Notes under the pieces: model-generated
What the model was told of the DNA's origin: nothing
Database searches by the model: none
The model's input: the letters and a program-made list of their open reading frames with translations, nothing else
Assembly: GCF_948329825.1 (NCBI RefSeq)
Contig: NZ_CAOJCM010000002.1
Coordinates: forward strand, 682,001 to 746,000
Length of the DNA: 64,000 nt
From: Paenibacillus sp. JJ-100
GTDB lineage: Bacteria; Bacillota; Bacilli; Paenibacillales; Paenibacillaceae
Direction of reading: 5' to 3'
Shown: piece by piece, positions 45,408 through 54,841 of the stretch
Numbering within the stretch: the first letter of the stretch is position 1
Layout: every line of letters begins with the position of its first letter
Position numbers and translations under genes: made by a program

Positions 45408-46325
45408 TTAATTCTGAATCTGCTCTTCCACCTCATGCTCCTGTTGGCGTAAATACCCCAAAAAAGCAACTGCAGATAATGGCAACAATGAAGACTTCAA
45501 ATGAATTGCATAAAACTGCCGCTTGAATTCAAGCCCGCGAATATCCACAATGTGAACAAGCCCCAGGGCAAGTTCATGCTGAACGGACGAAGGAGACAAC
45601 ATCGTGATGCCTACGCCCGCCTCCACAGCCGATTTAACGGCACCTGTGCTCCCCAGTTCCATGACGACATTCATATCACTTGGATCGATTTTTTTCTTTC
45701 GCAGTTGACCTTCCATCACCTGACGTGTGCCGGAACCTTCTTCACGCAGTACAAACGGGTAATTCATCACTTCTTCCAGATTCACCTTGCCGCGCCCTGC
45801 CAAATCATGCCCTGCCGGTACAATCAGCTTCAGTTCATCCTGCATCACAGGTTCTACGATCATATCCGGGTGGTTCACCGGCGCTTCAATTAACCCAAAG
45901 TTCAACTGGTGCTTCAAAATTTCATCCATGATCTGAGTTGTGTTCATCACTTTCATCACAATCGAGATATCTGGATATTGATGCGCAAAAGGTCCAAGCA
46001 TACGAGGCAGCACATATTCACCGATCGTCAGACTTGCCCCGAGTTGCAATCTTCCTTGCAACTTCTGGGTGAAAGCAGACATCGCTTCATCCGTCTGTCT
46101 CACGAGTTCTACACTTCGTTTAGCATGAGGCAGTAACGTCCGACCCGCCTCTGATAATTCTATTTTCTTCGTGGAACGATGCAATAGTTTAGTCCCGAAA
46201 TAGTCCTCCAACGATTGGATCTGCATCGTAACCGCTGGTTGTGTCATATGTAACGCCTGCGCGGCTGCAGAAAAACTTCCCTTTTCCGCTACCGTATAAA
46301 AAATGTGCAGCTGATGAAAATTCAT
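45408..46325 (-). CDS. LysR family transcriptional regulator
   Basis: A 305-residue LTTR with an N-terminal winged helix (MNFHQLHIFYTVAEKGSFSA, then QALHMTQPAVTMQIQSLED) and an effector-binding domain (about 90-295). The N-terminus is of the type seen in CysL/YwfK and related regulators linked to sulfur or selenium metabolism. I chose ATG 46325 after GAGGGG. The tail is acidic and ends EHEVEEQIQN. There is no divergent target gene, so the regulon cannot be told from context. Confidence 0.9.
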   Translation of the reverse strand: MNFHQLHIFYTVAEKGSFSAAAQALHMTQPAVTMQIQSLEDYFGTKLLHRSTKKIELSEAGRTLLPHAKRSVELVRQTDEAMSAFTQKLQGRLQLGASLTIGEYVLPRMLGPFAHQYPDISIVMKVMNTTQIMDEILKHQLNFGLIEAPVNHPDMIVEPVMQDELKLIVPAGHDLAGRGKVNLEEVMNYPFVLREEGSGTRQVMEGQLRKKKIDPSDMNVVMELGSTGAVKSAVEAGVGITMLSPSSVQHELALGLVHIVDIRGLEFKRQFYAIHLKSSLLPLSAVAFLGYLRQQEHEVEEQIQN

Positions 46326-46383
46326 GTCTTCGCCCCTCTTCAATTACACTTTCTATATTGTATCCGATTTCCAGTGATGCAAC

Positions 46384-46412
46384 AAAAAAAAGCATGCAGC
46401 TTGTCTGCATGC
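46384..46412 (-). terminator. Rho-independent terminator of the 46.5-kb hypothetical gene
   Basis: On the minus strand GCATGCA-GACAAGC-TGCATGC is followed by TTTTTTTT, 66 bases after the stop. The same GCATGCA stem is used at 56646-56677. Confidence 0.88.
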
Positions 46413-46477
46413 GTTAGCACAATACATCTCAAATTAAATCTCACATAACATGTATGATTGCAATCCTGAACATTTCA

Positions 46478-46915
46478 TCATCTATGCTTTCGGCTATTTT
46501 TGACCAGTGTCATTCTTCTGGAGTGTCTCAGCCAAGAATAGTATGACTTCAAATCTCTGAGTTCAATCGTCTCCGACATACGCCCCAAAAAAGTAACTAC
46601 AATCATCTTGTGTAACGGATTGCCCGTAATATCATATTCTCCTTCAAGCTCGGAAAATTCGGCAACCATAACTAGATCATCATCAATAAGGTAAACATCT
46701 TGTTCATTGCGGTAATATGGCGTTACCCGGTCCTGCTTAAGACACTCCCATAACCAGGCCGCAATATGGTCATCATCACCCCGGGCAGGCTCAATCCGGT
46801 CCGCATACCGCATCTTCGCATGATGGGTAATGACGATGTCAGCCACTTTCTTGTCTCCGAGAGCCACAAAAAACGGCTCGTAGGTGCTCCAACGTTGCAT
46901 CACCTTATCACGCAT
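46478..46915 (-). CDS. Hypothetical protein
   Basis: A 145-residue soluble protein from ATG 46915 (GTG 46924 is also possible; GGTGGAG lies upstream). It is mixed alpha/beta, with ADIVITHHAKMRYADRI near residue 30, DVYLIDDDLVMVAEF near 75 and a basic C-terminus (RHSRRMTLVKNSRKHR). The pattern ITHHAKMRYADR is faintly like toxin/nuclease-type small folds, but I cannot assign a family. It is a single gene with its own terminator, well separated from ylbG. Confidence 0.8.
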   Translation of the reverse strand: MRDKVMQRWSTYEPFFVALGDKKVADIVITHHAKMRYADRIEPARGDDDHIAAWLWECLKQDRVTPYYRNEQDVYLIDDDLVMVAEFSELEGEYDITGNPLHKMIVVTFLGRMSETIELRDLKSYYSWLRHSRRMTLVKNSRKHR

Positions 46916-47081
46916 GGGAATCACTCTCCACCAGATAGGACTTTCTATCTATTAATTACCAAATATATTACAACATTAGTCCTGCAACAACAAGGCGTAA
47001 GTTTAACTTTTTTCACAAACGTCCAATCATGTTACTATTTTAAGAAAAGAGCGACCCGCCGGGCCCCTCCTGTGTTTTCAG

Positions 47082-47345
47082 CTATATTCCATAAAAACTC
47101 GTTTTATCCATCGTTTTGCTGGCATACTCGGTTTTGATCTCATTACGATAAGAACGCTCAATTTTGCGCACATAGGAAAGTCGCTTCACATTTTTCATCG
47201 TATCGTCAGCTCGTTCTGCATTAACATACATCACAACATAATGCATACGGCGGGAGATATAATGTACGGTACCATATTTTTCGAGATTGCGGGCCGCTTT
47301 CAAATCACTAACCCAAATAATGAATCCTGTTCTTTCCGCAAACAT
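47082..47345 (-). CDS. ylbG: YlbG family protein
   Basis: An 87-residue protein of the DUF2129 family: TGFIIWVSDLKAARNLEKYG, followed by VHYISRRMHYVVMYVN and RLSYVRKIERSYR, matches YlbG of Bacillus. Function unknown. AAGGCGGG lies 7 bases before ATG 47345. It is 92 bases downstream of ylbF on the same strand, the same adjacency as in Bacillus. Confidence 0.9.
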   Translation of the reverse strand: MFAERTGFIIWVSDLKAARNLEKYGTVHYISRRMHYVVMYVNAERADDTMKNVKRLSYVRKIERSYRNEIKTEYASKTMDKTSFYGI

Positions 47346-47437
47346 TATCGTTCCCGCCTTTCTATAAATGGAGACCGGCCCTCGAAAGGCCCGGTCAATT
47401 CAAAGTGTAGGTTGTTATGGTCTGATCGCCATTCGAT

Positions 47438-47875
47438 TTAGCTACATCCACATTTGCCGCCACTACCGCAGCCACCTTTGGGATTCGGGTCATTACTTGG
47501 CACTTTAATCGTTGTAGACACAGCAAAGGCAATGGTCTCCGACATTTGGAACAACATGTCATCCAAAGCCCGCTCAGCCTGTTTAAAGCGAGCCACGGCC
47601 TCGAAGGACTCCAGCTCCTTTTCCAACGCTTTTACCTGATCCTTGGCTGCGTGGTAGTCTGGATGAAAATGGCCAAAACGCTGTGTTTCTTCAAACAGCT
47701 CTTTCTTGGCATTTAATCTTCGGATGCCCTCCTGAATCTCGGGACTTGTTTCAACTTGCTGCTTCCAATATAAATAATCCGATACTTCGGCAGATTGGTT
47801 AATCATGTCGCCCAGTTCATATGCGCCCGTTAACACTTGGGCCATATCGACCGTGTTTATTTCCGCTACGCTCAT
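47438..47875 (-). CDS. ricF: YlbF/RicF family regulator
   Basis: Subunit of the RicA-RicF-RicT (Y-complex), which partners RNase Y in mRNA maturation and affects sporulation, competence and biofilm formation in Bacillus. The 145 residues are mainly helical (about 1-115, with KKELFEETQRFGHFHPDY), then a flexible C-terminal tail GGCGSGGKCGCS. The Cys cluster fits the iron-sulfur cluster ligands described for the Ric complex, although this clustered tail is more compact than I remember for RicF. Upstream of ylbG on the same strand. Confidence 0.85.
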   Translation of the reverse strand: MSVAEINTVDMAQVLTGAYELGDMINQSAEVSDYLYWKQQVETSPEIQEGIRRLNAKKELFEETQRFGHFHPDYHAAKDQVKALEKELESFEAVARFKQAERALDDMLFQMSETIAFAVSTTIKVPSNDPNPKGGCGSGGKCGCS

Positions 47876-48033
47876 GAATTATTCATCCTATCTATATATA
47901 AAGTTCTACTTAATGTAGACTACTTCATCATAGCATATCCATGGATAGTTAAGAAGAGTTTTTCCTATAGTTGTAATTAGGTAAATCTCAAAAATTCGTT
48001 TTTCGCTCTGTTTCCAGAATCAATTCATCTCAT

Positions 48034-49788
48034 TCAGACACCATCCGGCAAAATAAGACGCACACTATCATCCTTTTCAAACGCAAATGTTCGCCATTCT
48101 GTTAGAGATGGAAGTTCGTCTGAATCCAGAACACACCACCCCTCAAGCGTCCAATGCTCATGTCCCTGTACCTGATGTGGAATCAGAACAAAAGTAGTAT
48201 CTCCCTTTTTGATCCCTAACTTCACCTGCCATTCGATGGCTTGAACAGCAATTTGCCGCGCAGTGGACAGATGATACATCCTCCATTCCCTATGCCATGT
48301 CTCCGGTACATTCAATTTCCTCTTGTGCCATGCTGTCTTTTCATGATTATGAACCACATTAGATTCATCTTGCTCTTCTGACTTCATACCTTGCATAAGT
48401 TGTGTAACTTGAATGAATCCTGATGCCTCAGGGTCGTAGTACCAACCGGATGACATTTCCATCTCTTTACTGATATCCTGTATGTCCGAGTGTTCCAATA
48501 AAAAGAGAGGGAGCGAACTGTTGCTGTTTAACATATTCTCGCTTTCTCTCGCCCAGTCTTTTAACACCGCAAGCACATGCTCTGGCACATCACCCTGCCC
48601 ATGCGCTTCCAAGAAATTAGCGATAACTTCCCCCTTCACTCCGTTAGCAACAGCCTTCTCAATCCTCTCTTTAGTGAGCCGATAGATGGACATCTGATCA
48701 CGAATGATTCGTTCACTGTAATTCTCCAATGTCCAGCAAATTTCAGGGGAGACGTCCGGGGGTACCATGACTTCAAAGTCCGGTTGCACATAAAATCTAC
48801 CGGATCGCTTCTCGTCCCGCTTATGTACACAATCGGATCCAAGATTTAGAAGCTCGACCGGATCAATGACCCAGCGGTATGCAAGCTCCCGATTCTCATC
48901 ATCACCAATTTCACCAACTTCTCCAAAGCCCCAGCCTGCCAAAGCATGAAGCCAGCCTTCGATTCTTGCATGCCCTTCGCCATTTCGTATGCGACACCAT
49001 GTATGAAGACCTGATGTGAACAATACCAACTGATAACGAAAATGCTGTTGTTCTGCACTTGATGCTCCATATCGATTCATACACACTCGAAAAATTTCCC
49101 TATGCATTATAGACCAGGGCAGCTTGATCCATTGTTGCAGCTGGTTTTTCCTAATTTGAAATCCTTCGTTCGTCTTCTCTATCAAGTTAAGGCTAAGCAG
49201 TAAATCTAGCAAAATAACCACGTGCACCGAATACAAGTTCATGTGATCATAAGTCATCTCTAATTGTTCAAAATCAACATGAGACAATATCGTTAATGTG
49301 CTTAACTTTTGTACATTCCTTTTATGTATTGTGCCTTTTGCGGTTACAGGCAGACCCTGTCGTTGAATCCACGCGAGCAGGTGAAGCAACTCTCCAGCGA
49401 TATGAGGTTTTCCCTCTTTCATAACACGACGAACGGAGCTAATCATTGGTTCCACTTTGCAGCCAACACGTCCTTTATAAGCCACTGTTAACGTTGCTAG
49501 ATGATATTCTGGGATATAATAAGAGCACTCCCCCCAGCTTCTATATGCTGAGTTGATCCATTGTTTGGTTTGAAGTGTAGCAAAAGCAAGTTTAGCTTCT
49601 GCTCCGCTTAGCCCTTCCTTTGCCCATACGTCTGAAGGCAGGAGAGAAGAGAACCATTGACCTGCATATTTGTGAAAAAGAACACCAAGAACACATTGCT
49701 CCGCTGGCGTAAGTGCAGACCATAATTCCAGCTCAGGCTTCATTTTCAATTGCATCTCTTGTTCCACTCCAAACCTTAGATCAGACAT
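48034..49788 (-). CDS. XPB helicase-associated protein (Helicase_C_3-type domain)
   Basis: A 584-residue protein encoded next to an XPB-type helicase. A segment around residues 335-425 (FYVQPDFEVMVPPDVSPEI, YRLTKERIEKAVANG, FLEAHGQGDVP) has the pattern of the XPB/Ssl2 N-terminal or Helicase_C_3 family found in mycobacterial helicase-associated proteins. No nuclease motif of the archaeal XPB partner Bax1 is evident. It lies 29 bases downstream of the helicase with AGGAGAGAGG before ATG 49788; an upstream ATG at 49815 has no ribosome site. The likely role is as a helicase partner in DNA repair; that is inference from context. Confidence 0.78.
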   Translation of the reverse strand: MSDLRFGVEQEMQLKMKPELELWSALTPAEQCVLGVLFHKYAGQWFSSLLPSDVWAKEGLSGAEAKLAFATLQTKQWINSAYRSWGECSYYIPEYHLATLTVAYKGRVGCKVEPMISSVRRVMKEGKPHIAGELLHLLAWIQRQGLPVTAKGTIHKRNVQKLSTLTILSHVDFEQLEMTYDHMNLYSVHVVILLDLLLSLNLIEKTNEGFQIRKNQLQQWIKLPWSIMHREIFRVCMNRYGASSAEQQHFRYQLVLFTSGLHTWCRIRNGEGHARIEGWLHALAGWGFGEVGEIGDDENRELAYRWVIDPVELLNLGSDCVHKRDEKRSGRFYVQPDFEVMVPPDVSPEICWTLENYSERIIRDQMSIYRLTKERIEKAVANGVKGEVIANFLEAHGQGDVPEHVLAVLKDWARESENMLNSNSSLPLFLLEHSDIQDISKEMEMSSGWYYDPEASGFIQVTQLMQGMKSEEQDESNVVHNHEKTAWHKRKLNVPETWHREWRMYHLSTARQIAVQAIEWQVKLGIKKGDTTFVLIPHQVQGHEHWTLEGWCVLDSDELPSLTEWRTFAFEKDDSVRLILPDGV

Positions 49789-49817
49789 CTGTTTCCTCTC
49801 TCCTCTTCTGCACATGT

Positions 49818-51545
49818 TTAATGAGGTGTATCCTGTTCATGTACAACGGCATATTCGTAGCCCTGCTCCACCAGAAACATCTGACGATTGAGTGCAAAGT
49901 CTTGTTCCCTGCTACCCTCCGACACCAATGCATAAAAATAAGCTTTGTTTTCACCTGCTTTGGGACGCAAGATTCGTCCTAGCCGTTGGGCTTCTTCTTG
50001 TCTTGAACCGAAACTTCCAGAGATTTCAAGTGCTACGGCAGCATCCGGCAAATCTACAGCAAAATTAGCTACTTTAGATACAACAATCGTTCGAATCTCT
50101 CCCTGCCGAAAAGCAGTAAACCATTTCATCCGCTCCTGCTGTGACATCGATCCAGAGATTAGCGGTGCATCAATTTCCCGGGCAATCGTCTCAAGCTGGT
50201 TCAGATATTGTCCTATGACCAGTGTCGGTGCATTTTCATGACGTTCCAGCAGGCGTTTAACAACCTTTAATTTTGCAGGATTTTCAGCAGCCAGACGGAA
50301 TTGATGCTTGCCCTCAGCCTGCACATAAGCTGATCTTAGCTCGTCCGAGAAGGGTACCCTGACTTCTTGACACTTCACCTCAGCAATCCACCCTTGATGC
50401 TCCAGTTCTTTCCATGGCATATCATACAATTTGGGCCCAATTAGTGAAAAAACATCCTTTTCGCATCCATCTTCACGAATCAGCGTAGCGGTCAAACCTA
50501 GACGACGTGTCGCCTGAATGTCAGCAGTGGCTCGAAAAACCGGTGCAGGCAATAGATGTACTTCGTCATAGATAATGAGTCCCCAATTGCGTTCCTGTAA
50601 GAGGTGAATATGAGTGAAGTCCGCATCTTTGGACTTACGGTGGGTCAAGATTTGATACGTTGCTACCGTCACGGGTTTGACCTGTTTTTTCTGCCCGGAA
50701 TACTCCCCAATTTGTTCTGCTGTTATCGTCGTTTTATCTAACATCTCCTGAATCCACTGCCGGACAGACGTTGTATTAGACGTTAAAATAAGACATTCAC
50801 ATTGCAACCGTTCGAGTACAGCCATGCCAATAATCGTCTTGCCAGCTCCGCAGGGTAGTACTAAAAGTCCGCTGCCTCCTACGCCTTCACCGCCCTCAAA
50901 AGCATCCACTGCTGTTTTCTGATAAGGACGAAGCTTAAATCCAGCTTCCTCTTCTCCTTTGTATGTATCGCTCTTCGAACCATTTTTGTTCAATCGCCAG
51001 CCCAATGAAAGTTCGTCGCCTTTCCGATAACCAGCATAATCCAACACCGGATAACCAAGACGTGTTAACTCCTGCTTTAATAAACCACGCTTCTCCCCTG
51101 AGAACACAAGCTCATGTGCACTGGTTCGTTCCATACGGAAAGCAGATATCGATTTCATGCGATTTAAATCATCCAGTAGCTGCTGATCTTCACTAGTAAG
51201 GCGAATTTTAGCGTGATCTGGCCCACTATACAGTTTTAATTTCCCGTATTGCTCCATCATTGTTTGTATATCCTGTATCAGAGCGGCAGACACATTCCAG
51301 CGTGAGACGAGCTCCAGACTCGCAATAACTTGTTCTGAATTCCAACCGAGTGCTGCTGCGTTCCACAGCGATAACGGCGTAATACGATATGTATGAAACG
51401 TTGCTGGTGTCTTCACAAGTTCTGCATACTTACATAGCTGCCCTCTTGCTGTTTCAAACCCGGGATGCCCTACTTCGAGCAATATCGTAAAATCACGCTG
51501 TACAATACAAGCCCCCTGATGATTCAACATCTCCATCTTTTGCAC
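49818..51545 (-). CDS. XPB/Rad25-type DNA repair helicase
   Basis: A superfamily 2 helicase of the XPB family (575 residues from GTG 51545; ATG 51536 is also possible). After an N-terminal region of about 190 residues come RPYQKTAVDAF (Q-like motif), Walker A VLPCGAGKTIIGMAVL, DEVH box IIYDEVHLLP, LGLTATLIRED with the RED motif typical of XPB, and motif VI RQEEAQRLGRILRP. XPB unwinds or translocates DNA in eukaryotic nucleotide excision repair and TFIIH; bacterial versions are scattered, best known in actinobacteria. AAGGAAGGG lies upstream. It is followed by its partner gene. Confidence 0.88.
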   Translation of the reverse strand: MQKMEMLNHQGACIVQRDFTILLEVGHPGFETARGQLCKYAELVKTPATFHTYRITPLSLWNAAALGWNSEQVIASLELVSRWNVSAALIQDIQTMMEQYGKLKLYSGPDHAKIRLTSEDQQLLDDLNRMKSISAFRMERTSAHELVFSGEKRGLLKQELTRLGYPVLDYAGYRKGDELSLGWRLNKNGSKSDTYKGEEEAGFKLRPYQKTAVDAFEGGEGVGGSGLLVLPCGAGKTIIGMAVLERLQCECLILTSNTTSVRQWIQEMLDKTTITAEQIGEYSGQKKQVKPVTVATYQILTHRKSKDADFTHIHLLQERNWGLIIYDEVHLLPAPVFRATADIQATRRLGLTATLIREDGCEKDVFSLIGPKLYDMPWKELEHQGWIAEVKCQEVRVPFSDELRSAYVQAEGKHQFRLAAENPAKLKVVKRLLERHENAPTLVIGQYLNQLETIAREIDAPLISGSMSQQERMKWFTAFRQGEIRTIVVSKVANFAVDLPDAAVALEISGSFGSRQEEAQRLGRILRPKAGENKAYFYALVSEGSREQDFALNRQMFLVEQGYEYAVVHEQDTPH

Positions 51546-51634
51546 ATCCCTTCCTTCTCTCATATCCTTAGTTGAACCAAAAAATATTCACACATGAGTG
51601 CTTATAACTTTTTCCGCTTTTTTTACAACATAAC

Positions 51635-51675
51635 GAAAAAAGCACCCTGTCCATACCTAGGTATGTTCAGGATGC
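51635..51675 (-). terminator. Rho-independent terminator of the M20 amidohydrolase gene
   Basis: On the minus strand GCATCCTG pairs with CAGGGTGC around an inner palindrome ATACCTAGGTAT, followed by TTTTTTC. Confidence 0.88.
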
Positions 51676-51688
51676 CCAACTACAATAT

Positions 51689-52861
51689 TTAACATTCGGC
51701 TGCGTAACTCTTCGCCATTGCCACAAACAATTTGACGCCTGTCTGCATTGCGTCCTCGTCAAAGTCAAACATCGGATGATGGTGCGGATACATCGCGTTT
51801 TTATCCGGATTACCTGCACCGACAAACATGAAGCAACCCGGAACCTGTTGCAAATAATACGCAAAATCTTCAGCAGGCATCAGCATTGGAGATTGTTGAA
51901 CTCGCTCTTCTCCGAACATCTCCGTAGCTTCTGTGAAGAAACGCGCAGTCTCTTGGGCATCATTCACGACAGGTGGATATCCCATAATATATTTCACCTG
52001 GGTTTCAGCGCCGTATGCCGCTCCTGTCTGAGCCACCATGGCAAGCACCCGCTCTTTCATTGCATTTCGAGTATCTTCATCAAATGTTCGCACCGTGCCA
52101 CTCAACTTGCACTGTTCCGCAATTACATTTTGCGCAGAACCGGCTTGCATCGTGCCAATGGTTAGTACAGCTGGACGCAGTGGATCAACAGATCGGCTAA
52201 CTACAGTTTGCAGTTGCATCACAAGTGCGGAACCTACAACGACACTGTCAATCGTAGCCTGAGGCATACCGCCATGACCGCCTTTACCTTTGATTTCGAT
52301 GTAAAAGTCATCTGCTGCTGCCATTAGCGGACCTGCTGTACTTGCAACAACGCCAACAGGAAGTGGCGTCCACAGATGAATTCCATAGATCACATCCACA
52401 TCTTTCAAGGCTCCGTCCTTAATAACTTGAACTGCACCGCCCGGAAGCAACTCTTCGGCTGGCTGGAACAAAAACCGGATTTCGCCTCGAACTTCGTGTT
52501 TATGTCGACTGAAATAGAGCGCCGTTCCGAGAAGAATTGAGATATGACCATCGTGACCACACGCGTGCATCGCTCCGGATTGCTGTGAAGCATACTCTAC
52601 ATCCTTCTCATCCTGAATCGGAAGCGCGTCCATATCGGCACGAAGCATAACAACTGGACCTGGCCTGTCCCCCTGAAGTCTGCCAATGACGCCGTGGCCG
52701 CCTACATGACGTGTCACCTCAATCCCAAAGCTCTCCAGCATGTTTGCTACAAAAGAGGATGTTTTCTCTTCCTGAAAGGAAATCTCAGGATTGCGATGAA
52801 GGTGACGCCGCCATTCCACCATGTGGATCTGCAGGTCCTCCCACCATATATTATTTGTCAT
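51689..52861 (-). CDS. M20D family amidohydrolase (N-acyl-amino acid/hippurate hydrolase-like)
   Basis: A 390-residue zinc-dependent hydrolase that releases amino acids from N-acyl or N-aromatic acyl derivatives. Signatures: WRRHLHRNPEISFQE, MLRADMDALPIQ (metal Asp), AMHACGHDGHISILLG (Cys and His metal ligands), FLFQPAEE (metal/catalytic Glu) and PAEDFAYY. It lacks a signal peptide. AAAGGATGGGG precedes ATG 52861. It is alone on its strand, divergent from the yugN-like gene. Substrate within the M20D group cannot be specified. Confidence 0.92.
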   Translation of the reverse strand: MTNNIWWEDLQIHMVEWRRHLHRNPEISFQEEKTSSFVANMLESFGIEVTRHVGGHGVIGRLQGDRPGPVVMLRADMDALPIQDEKDVEYASQQSGAMHACGHDGHISILLGTALYFSRHKHEVRGEIRFLFQPAEELLPGGAVQVIKDGALKDVDVIYGIHLWTPLPVGVVASTAGPLMAAADDFYIEIKGKGGHGGMPQATIDSVVVGSALVMQLQTVVSRSVDPLRPAVLTIGTMQAGSAQNVIAEQCKLSGTVRTFDEDTRNAMKERVLAMVAQTGAAYGAETQVKYIMGYPPVVNDAQETARFFTEATEMFGEERVQQSPMLMPAEDFAYYLQQVPGCFMFVGAGNPDKNAMYPHHHPMFDFDEDAMQTGVKLFVAMAKSYAAEC

Positions 52862-53071
52862 GTAACCCCATCCTTTCGATCATCAGCAGGGCTCGTTCAC
52901 AGCCCCAAACCTTCCTCTTCAAACCTATTGCTGTATATTGTAGCAGAATTGCATGAAAACCGATACGAAAGGCCTTTAGAAAGCTTGCACGGGAAGGTGA
53001 AACATACTATCATGAACTAGAGAAACATACGAGAATTATACTCGGAAGCTTATGAGGAGGATCAAACGCTT

Positions 53072-53419
53072 ATGATTTTTGAGAATACAGGCTTGGATGG
53101 CTTGAAAAGCGACTTGGCATACCTGGATGAGAGCGCCGAGAAAGTCGGATTTGTCCGGTGGCAATGGGAATATTACCGTGCTACATATGACTACAAAATT
53201 GAAGATGAACAAACTAACTCAGACTACTTTGTACGCATTAATACGCGCGCGGTAGAAGGCAAACTAGAGAAACCCGATACGGTTCTGGCTATTGAAGCAG
53301 TTTATCTAGGCAAAGCTACCTTCCCGCATGGACTTGATTACGACTCTTCCGTTCCGCAGCCAGTCGTGAAGCTGGCCACCCAAAAATTGCAGCAGCTCAA
53401 AGAACTGCTCGAAGCTTAG
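53072..53419 (+). CDS. YugN-like family protein
   Basis: A 115-residue protein: MIFENTGLDGLKSDLAYLDE, then FVRWQWEYYRATYDYKI and the C-terminal KLATQKLQQLKELLEA, resembling YugN of Bacillus (PF08868), whose function is unknown. AGGAGG lies 11 bases before ATG 53072. It is followed 12 bases later by an FtsW/RodA-family gene on the same strand, so they are probably co-transcribed. Confidence 0.88.
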   Translation: MIFENTGLDGLKSDLAYLDESAEKVGFVRWQWEYYRATYDYKIEDEQTNSDYFVRINTRAVEGKLEKPDTVLAIEAVYLGKATFPHGLDYDSSVPQPVVKLATQKLQQLKELLEA

Positions 53420-53431
53420 GCGGGCCATATC

Positions 53432-54718
53432 ATGAAACAACAAACGGCCCAGACGAGAACGAAGAGAGGCACGCCGGATTTTCAACTGCTAATCCTCACT
53501 TTATTGTTGGTGGGCTTCGGACTGGTCATGGTATTCAGCTCCAGTTCCAGCATTGCAATCTCAAACGAAAGATTTAACAATGATGCCCTTTACTTCACGA
53601 AAAAACAACTAATATGGGCGCTATTCGGTTTGGTTGGCATGTTCTTTGCCATGAATATCCGTTTTAACAAGTACAAAAAACTTTACGCACCCTTTTTTCT
53701 ATTCACTACCGCACTTCTTTTACTAGTGTTGATCACTGGTGCCGTGTTAAACGGAGCAAGAAGCTGGATACGCGTGTTTGGATTCAGTCTGCAGCCCGCT
53801 GAATTTGCTAAGATTGCAATCATTCTTTATCTAGCTGCATTAATCACCAAAAAAGGAGAACGGTTCCGCGACTTCAGAACGGGATATTTCCCGGTGTTGA
53901 TCATCGTTGGATTTATCGCAGGACTAATCATGTTGCAACCGGACTTCGGAACTTGCTTTATTCTTGTATCTACCTGCGGTCTTGTGATCTACGCCGGTGG
54001 GGCCAGTATGAAGCATATTCTGGGTTCTATCCTTCTTGTGGTTCTGGGCGGGGCTCTTGCTTTTGGGGCCAACGCCTTGTTTTCATCCATGTCACCCGAA
54101 CCAACAAATTTGGATCAAACAACGGTGGGAACAGCGGAGCAGAACTACAAAATCGGGCGTATTCAAGCTTTTCTGAACCCGATGTCTGACATCGATGGTG
54201 ACAGTCTCAACCTTTATCGTTCTCTTGTTGCGATCGGCGACGGAGGAATTACAGGTTCAGGTATTGGACAAGGCATCATGAAGCTACATTATTTACCTAA
54301 TGCTTATAATGACTTTATTTTTTCCGTTATTGGAGAGGAACTTGGTTTCCTTGGCAGTGCGCTGTTTCTGCTCATATACTTGTACTTCATCTGGCGAGGC
54401 ATCATCGTTTCACTGCGCTGCCCGGATCCGTTCGGAACACTTGTAGGTATAGGTATTATGGGGCTGATTGCGATCCAGGCTTTCATCAACATTGGAGGGG
54501 TCACTCAAACGATCCCGGTAACGGGGGTTACGCTCCCGTTTATCAGTTATGGGGGAACTTCACTCTTTGTCATGATGGTTGCCATGGGGATTGTATTAAG
54601 TATTTCTCGCACCAACAACCTGGAAGCTATCAAAGAAGAGAAAACCAAGTCGGTGACGGTGCACACACGTACTTCTCCTGCGCTTCGATCCCGAGATACG
54701 ATCCGCCGAGTTCGATAG
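53432..54718 (+). CDS. FtsW/RodA/SpoVE family peptidoglycan polymerase
   Basis: A SEDS-family glycosyltransferase that polymerises lipid II. The 428 residues have about 10 membrane helices and conserved GARSWI, LQPAEFAKIA, QPDFGTC, the extracellular NDFIFSVIGEELGFLG and GVTLPFISYGGTSL. A basic N-terminal cytoplasmic tail and a basic C-terminus (RSRDTIRRVR) flank them. Short cytoplasmic tail and NDFIFSVIGEELG are seen in FtsW, SpoVE and RodA alike, so I cannot name which one it is. It is downstream of yugN; no cognate penicillin-binding protein gene is beside it. The ribosome site is weak (GGCGGG). Confidence 0.92.
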   Translation: MKQQTAQTRTKRGTPDFQLLILTLLLVGFGLVMVFSSSSSIAISNERFNNDALYFTKKQLIWALFGLVGMFFAMNIRFNKYKKLYAPFFLFTTALLLLVLITGAVLNGARSWIRVFGFSLQPAEFAKIAIILYLAALITKKGERFRDFRTGYFPVLIIVGFIAGLIMLQPDFGTCFILVSTCGLVIYAGGASMKHILGSILLVVLGGALAFGANALFSSMSPEPTNLDQTTVGTAEQNYKIGRIQAFLNPMSDIDGDSLNLYRSLVAIGDGGITGSGIGQGIMKLHYLPNAYNDFIFSVIGEELGFLGSALFLLIYLYFIWRGIIVSLRCPDPFGTLVGIGIMGLIAIQAFINIGGVTQTIPVTGVTLPFISYGGTSLFVMMVAMGIVLSISRTNNLEAIKEEKTKSVTVHTRTSPALRSRDTIRRVR

Positions 54719-54745
54719 GTATTTGTTTAATCGACAAAATCATAC

Positions 54746-54792
54746 AAAAAAAAGAGACTTTGCATCAGTTGATGCAGAGTCTCTTTCATTTT
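54746..54792. terminator. Bidirectional terminator between the SEDS gene and the Asp23-family gene
   Basis: AAAGAGACTTTGCATCA pairs with TGATGCAGAGTCTCTTT around a 2-base gap (one mismatch), with ATTTTT on the plus side and TTTTTTTT on the minus side. Confidence 0.92.
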
Positions 54793-54841
54793 TGGGAATG
54801 AGAACCGAATGGTTCATATCCCCCTCGCTGAAGCTGAAGCT

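Noticed and set aside
47373..47398. GACCGGCCC...GGCCCGGTC hairpin between ricF and ylbG as a terminator
   Set aside because: No T-run follows on either strand; it may be a processing hairpin but cannot be called a terminator.
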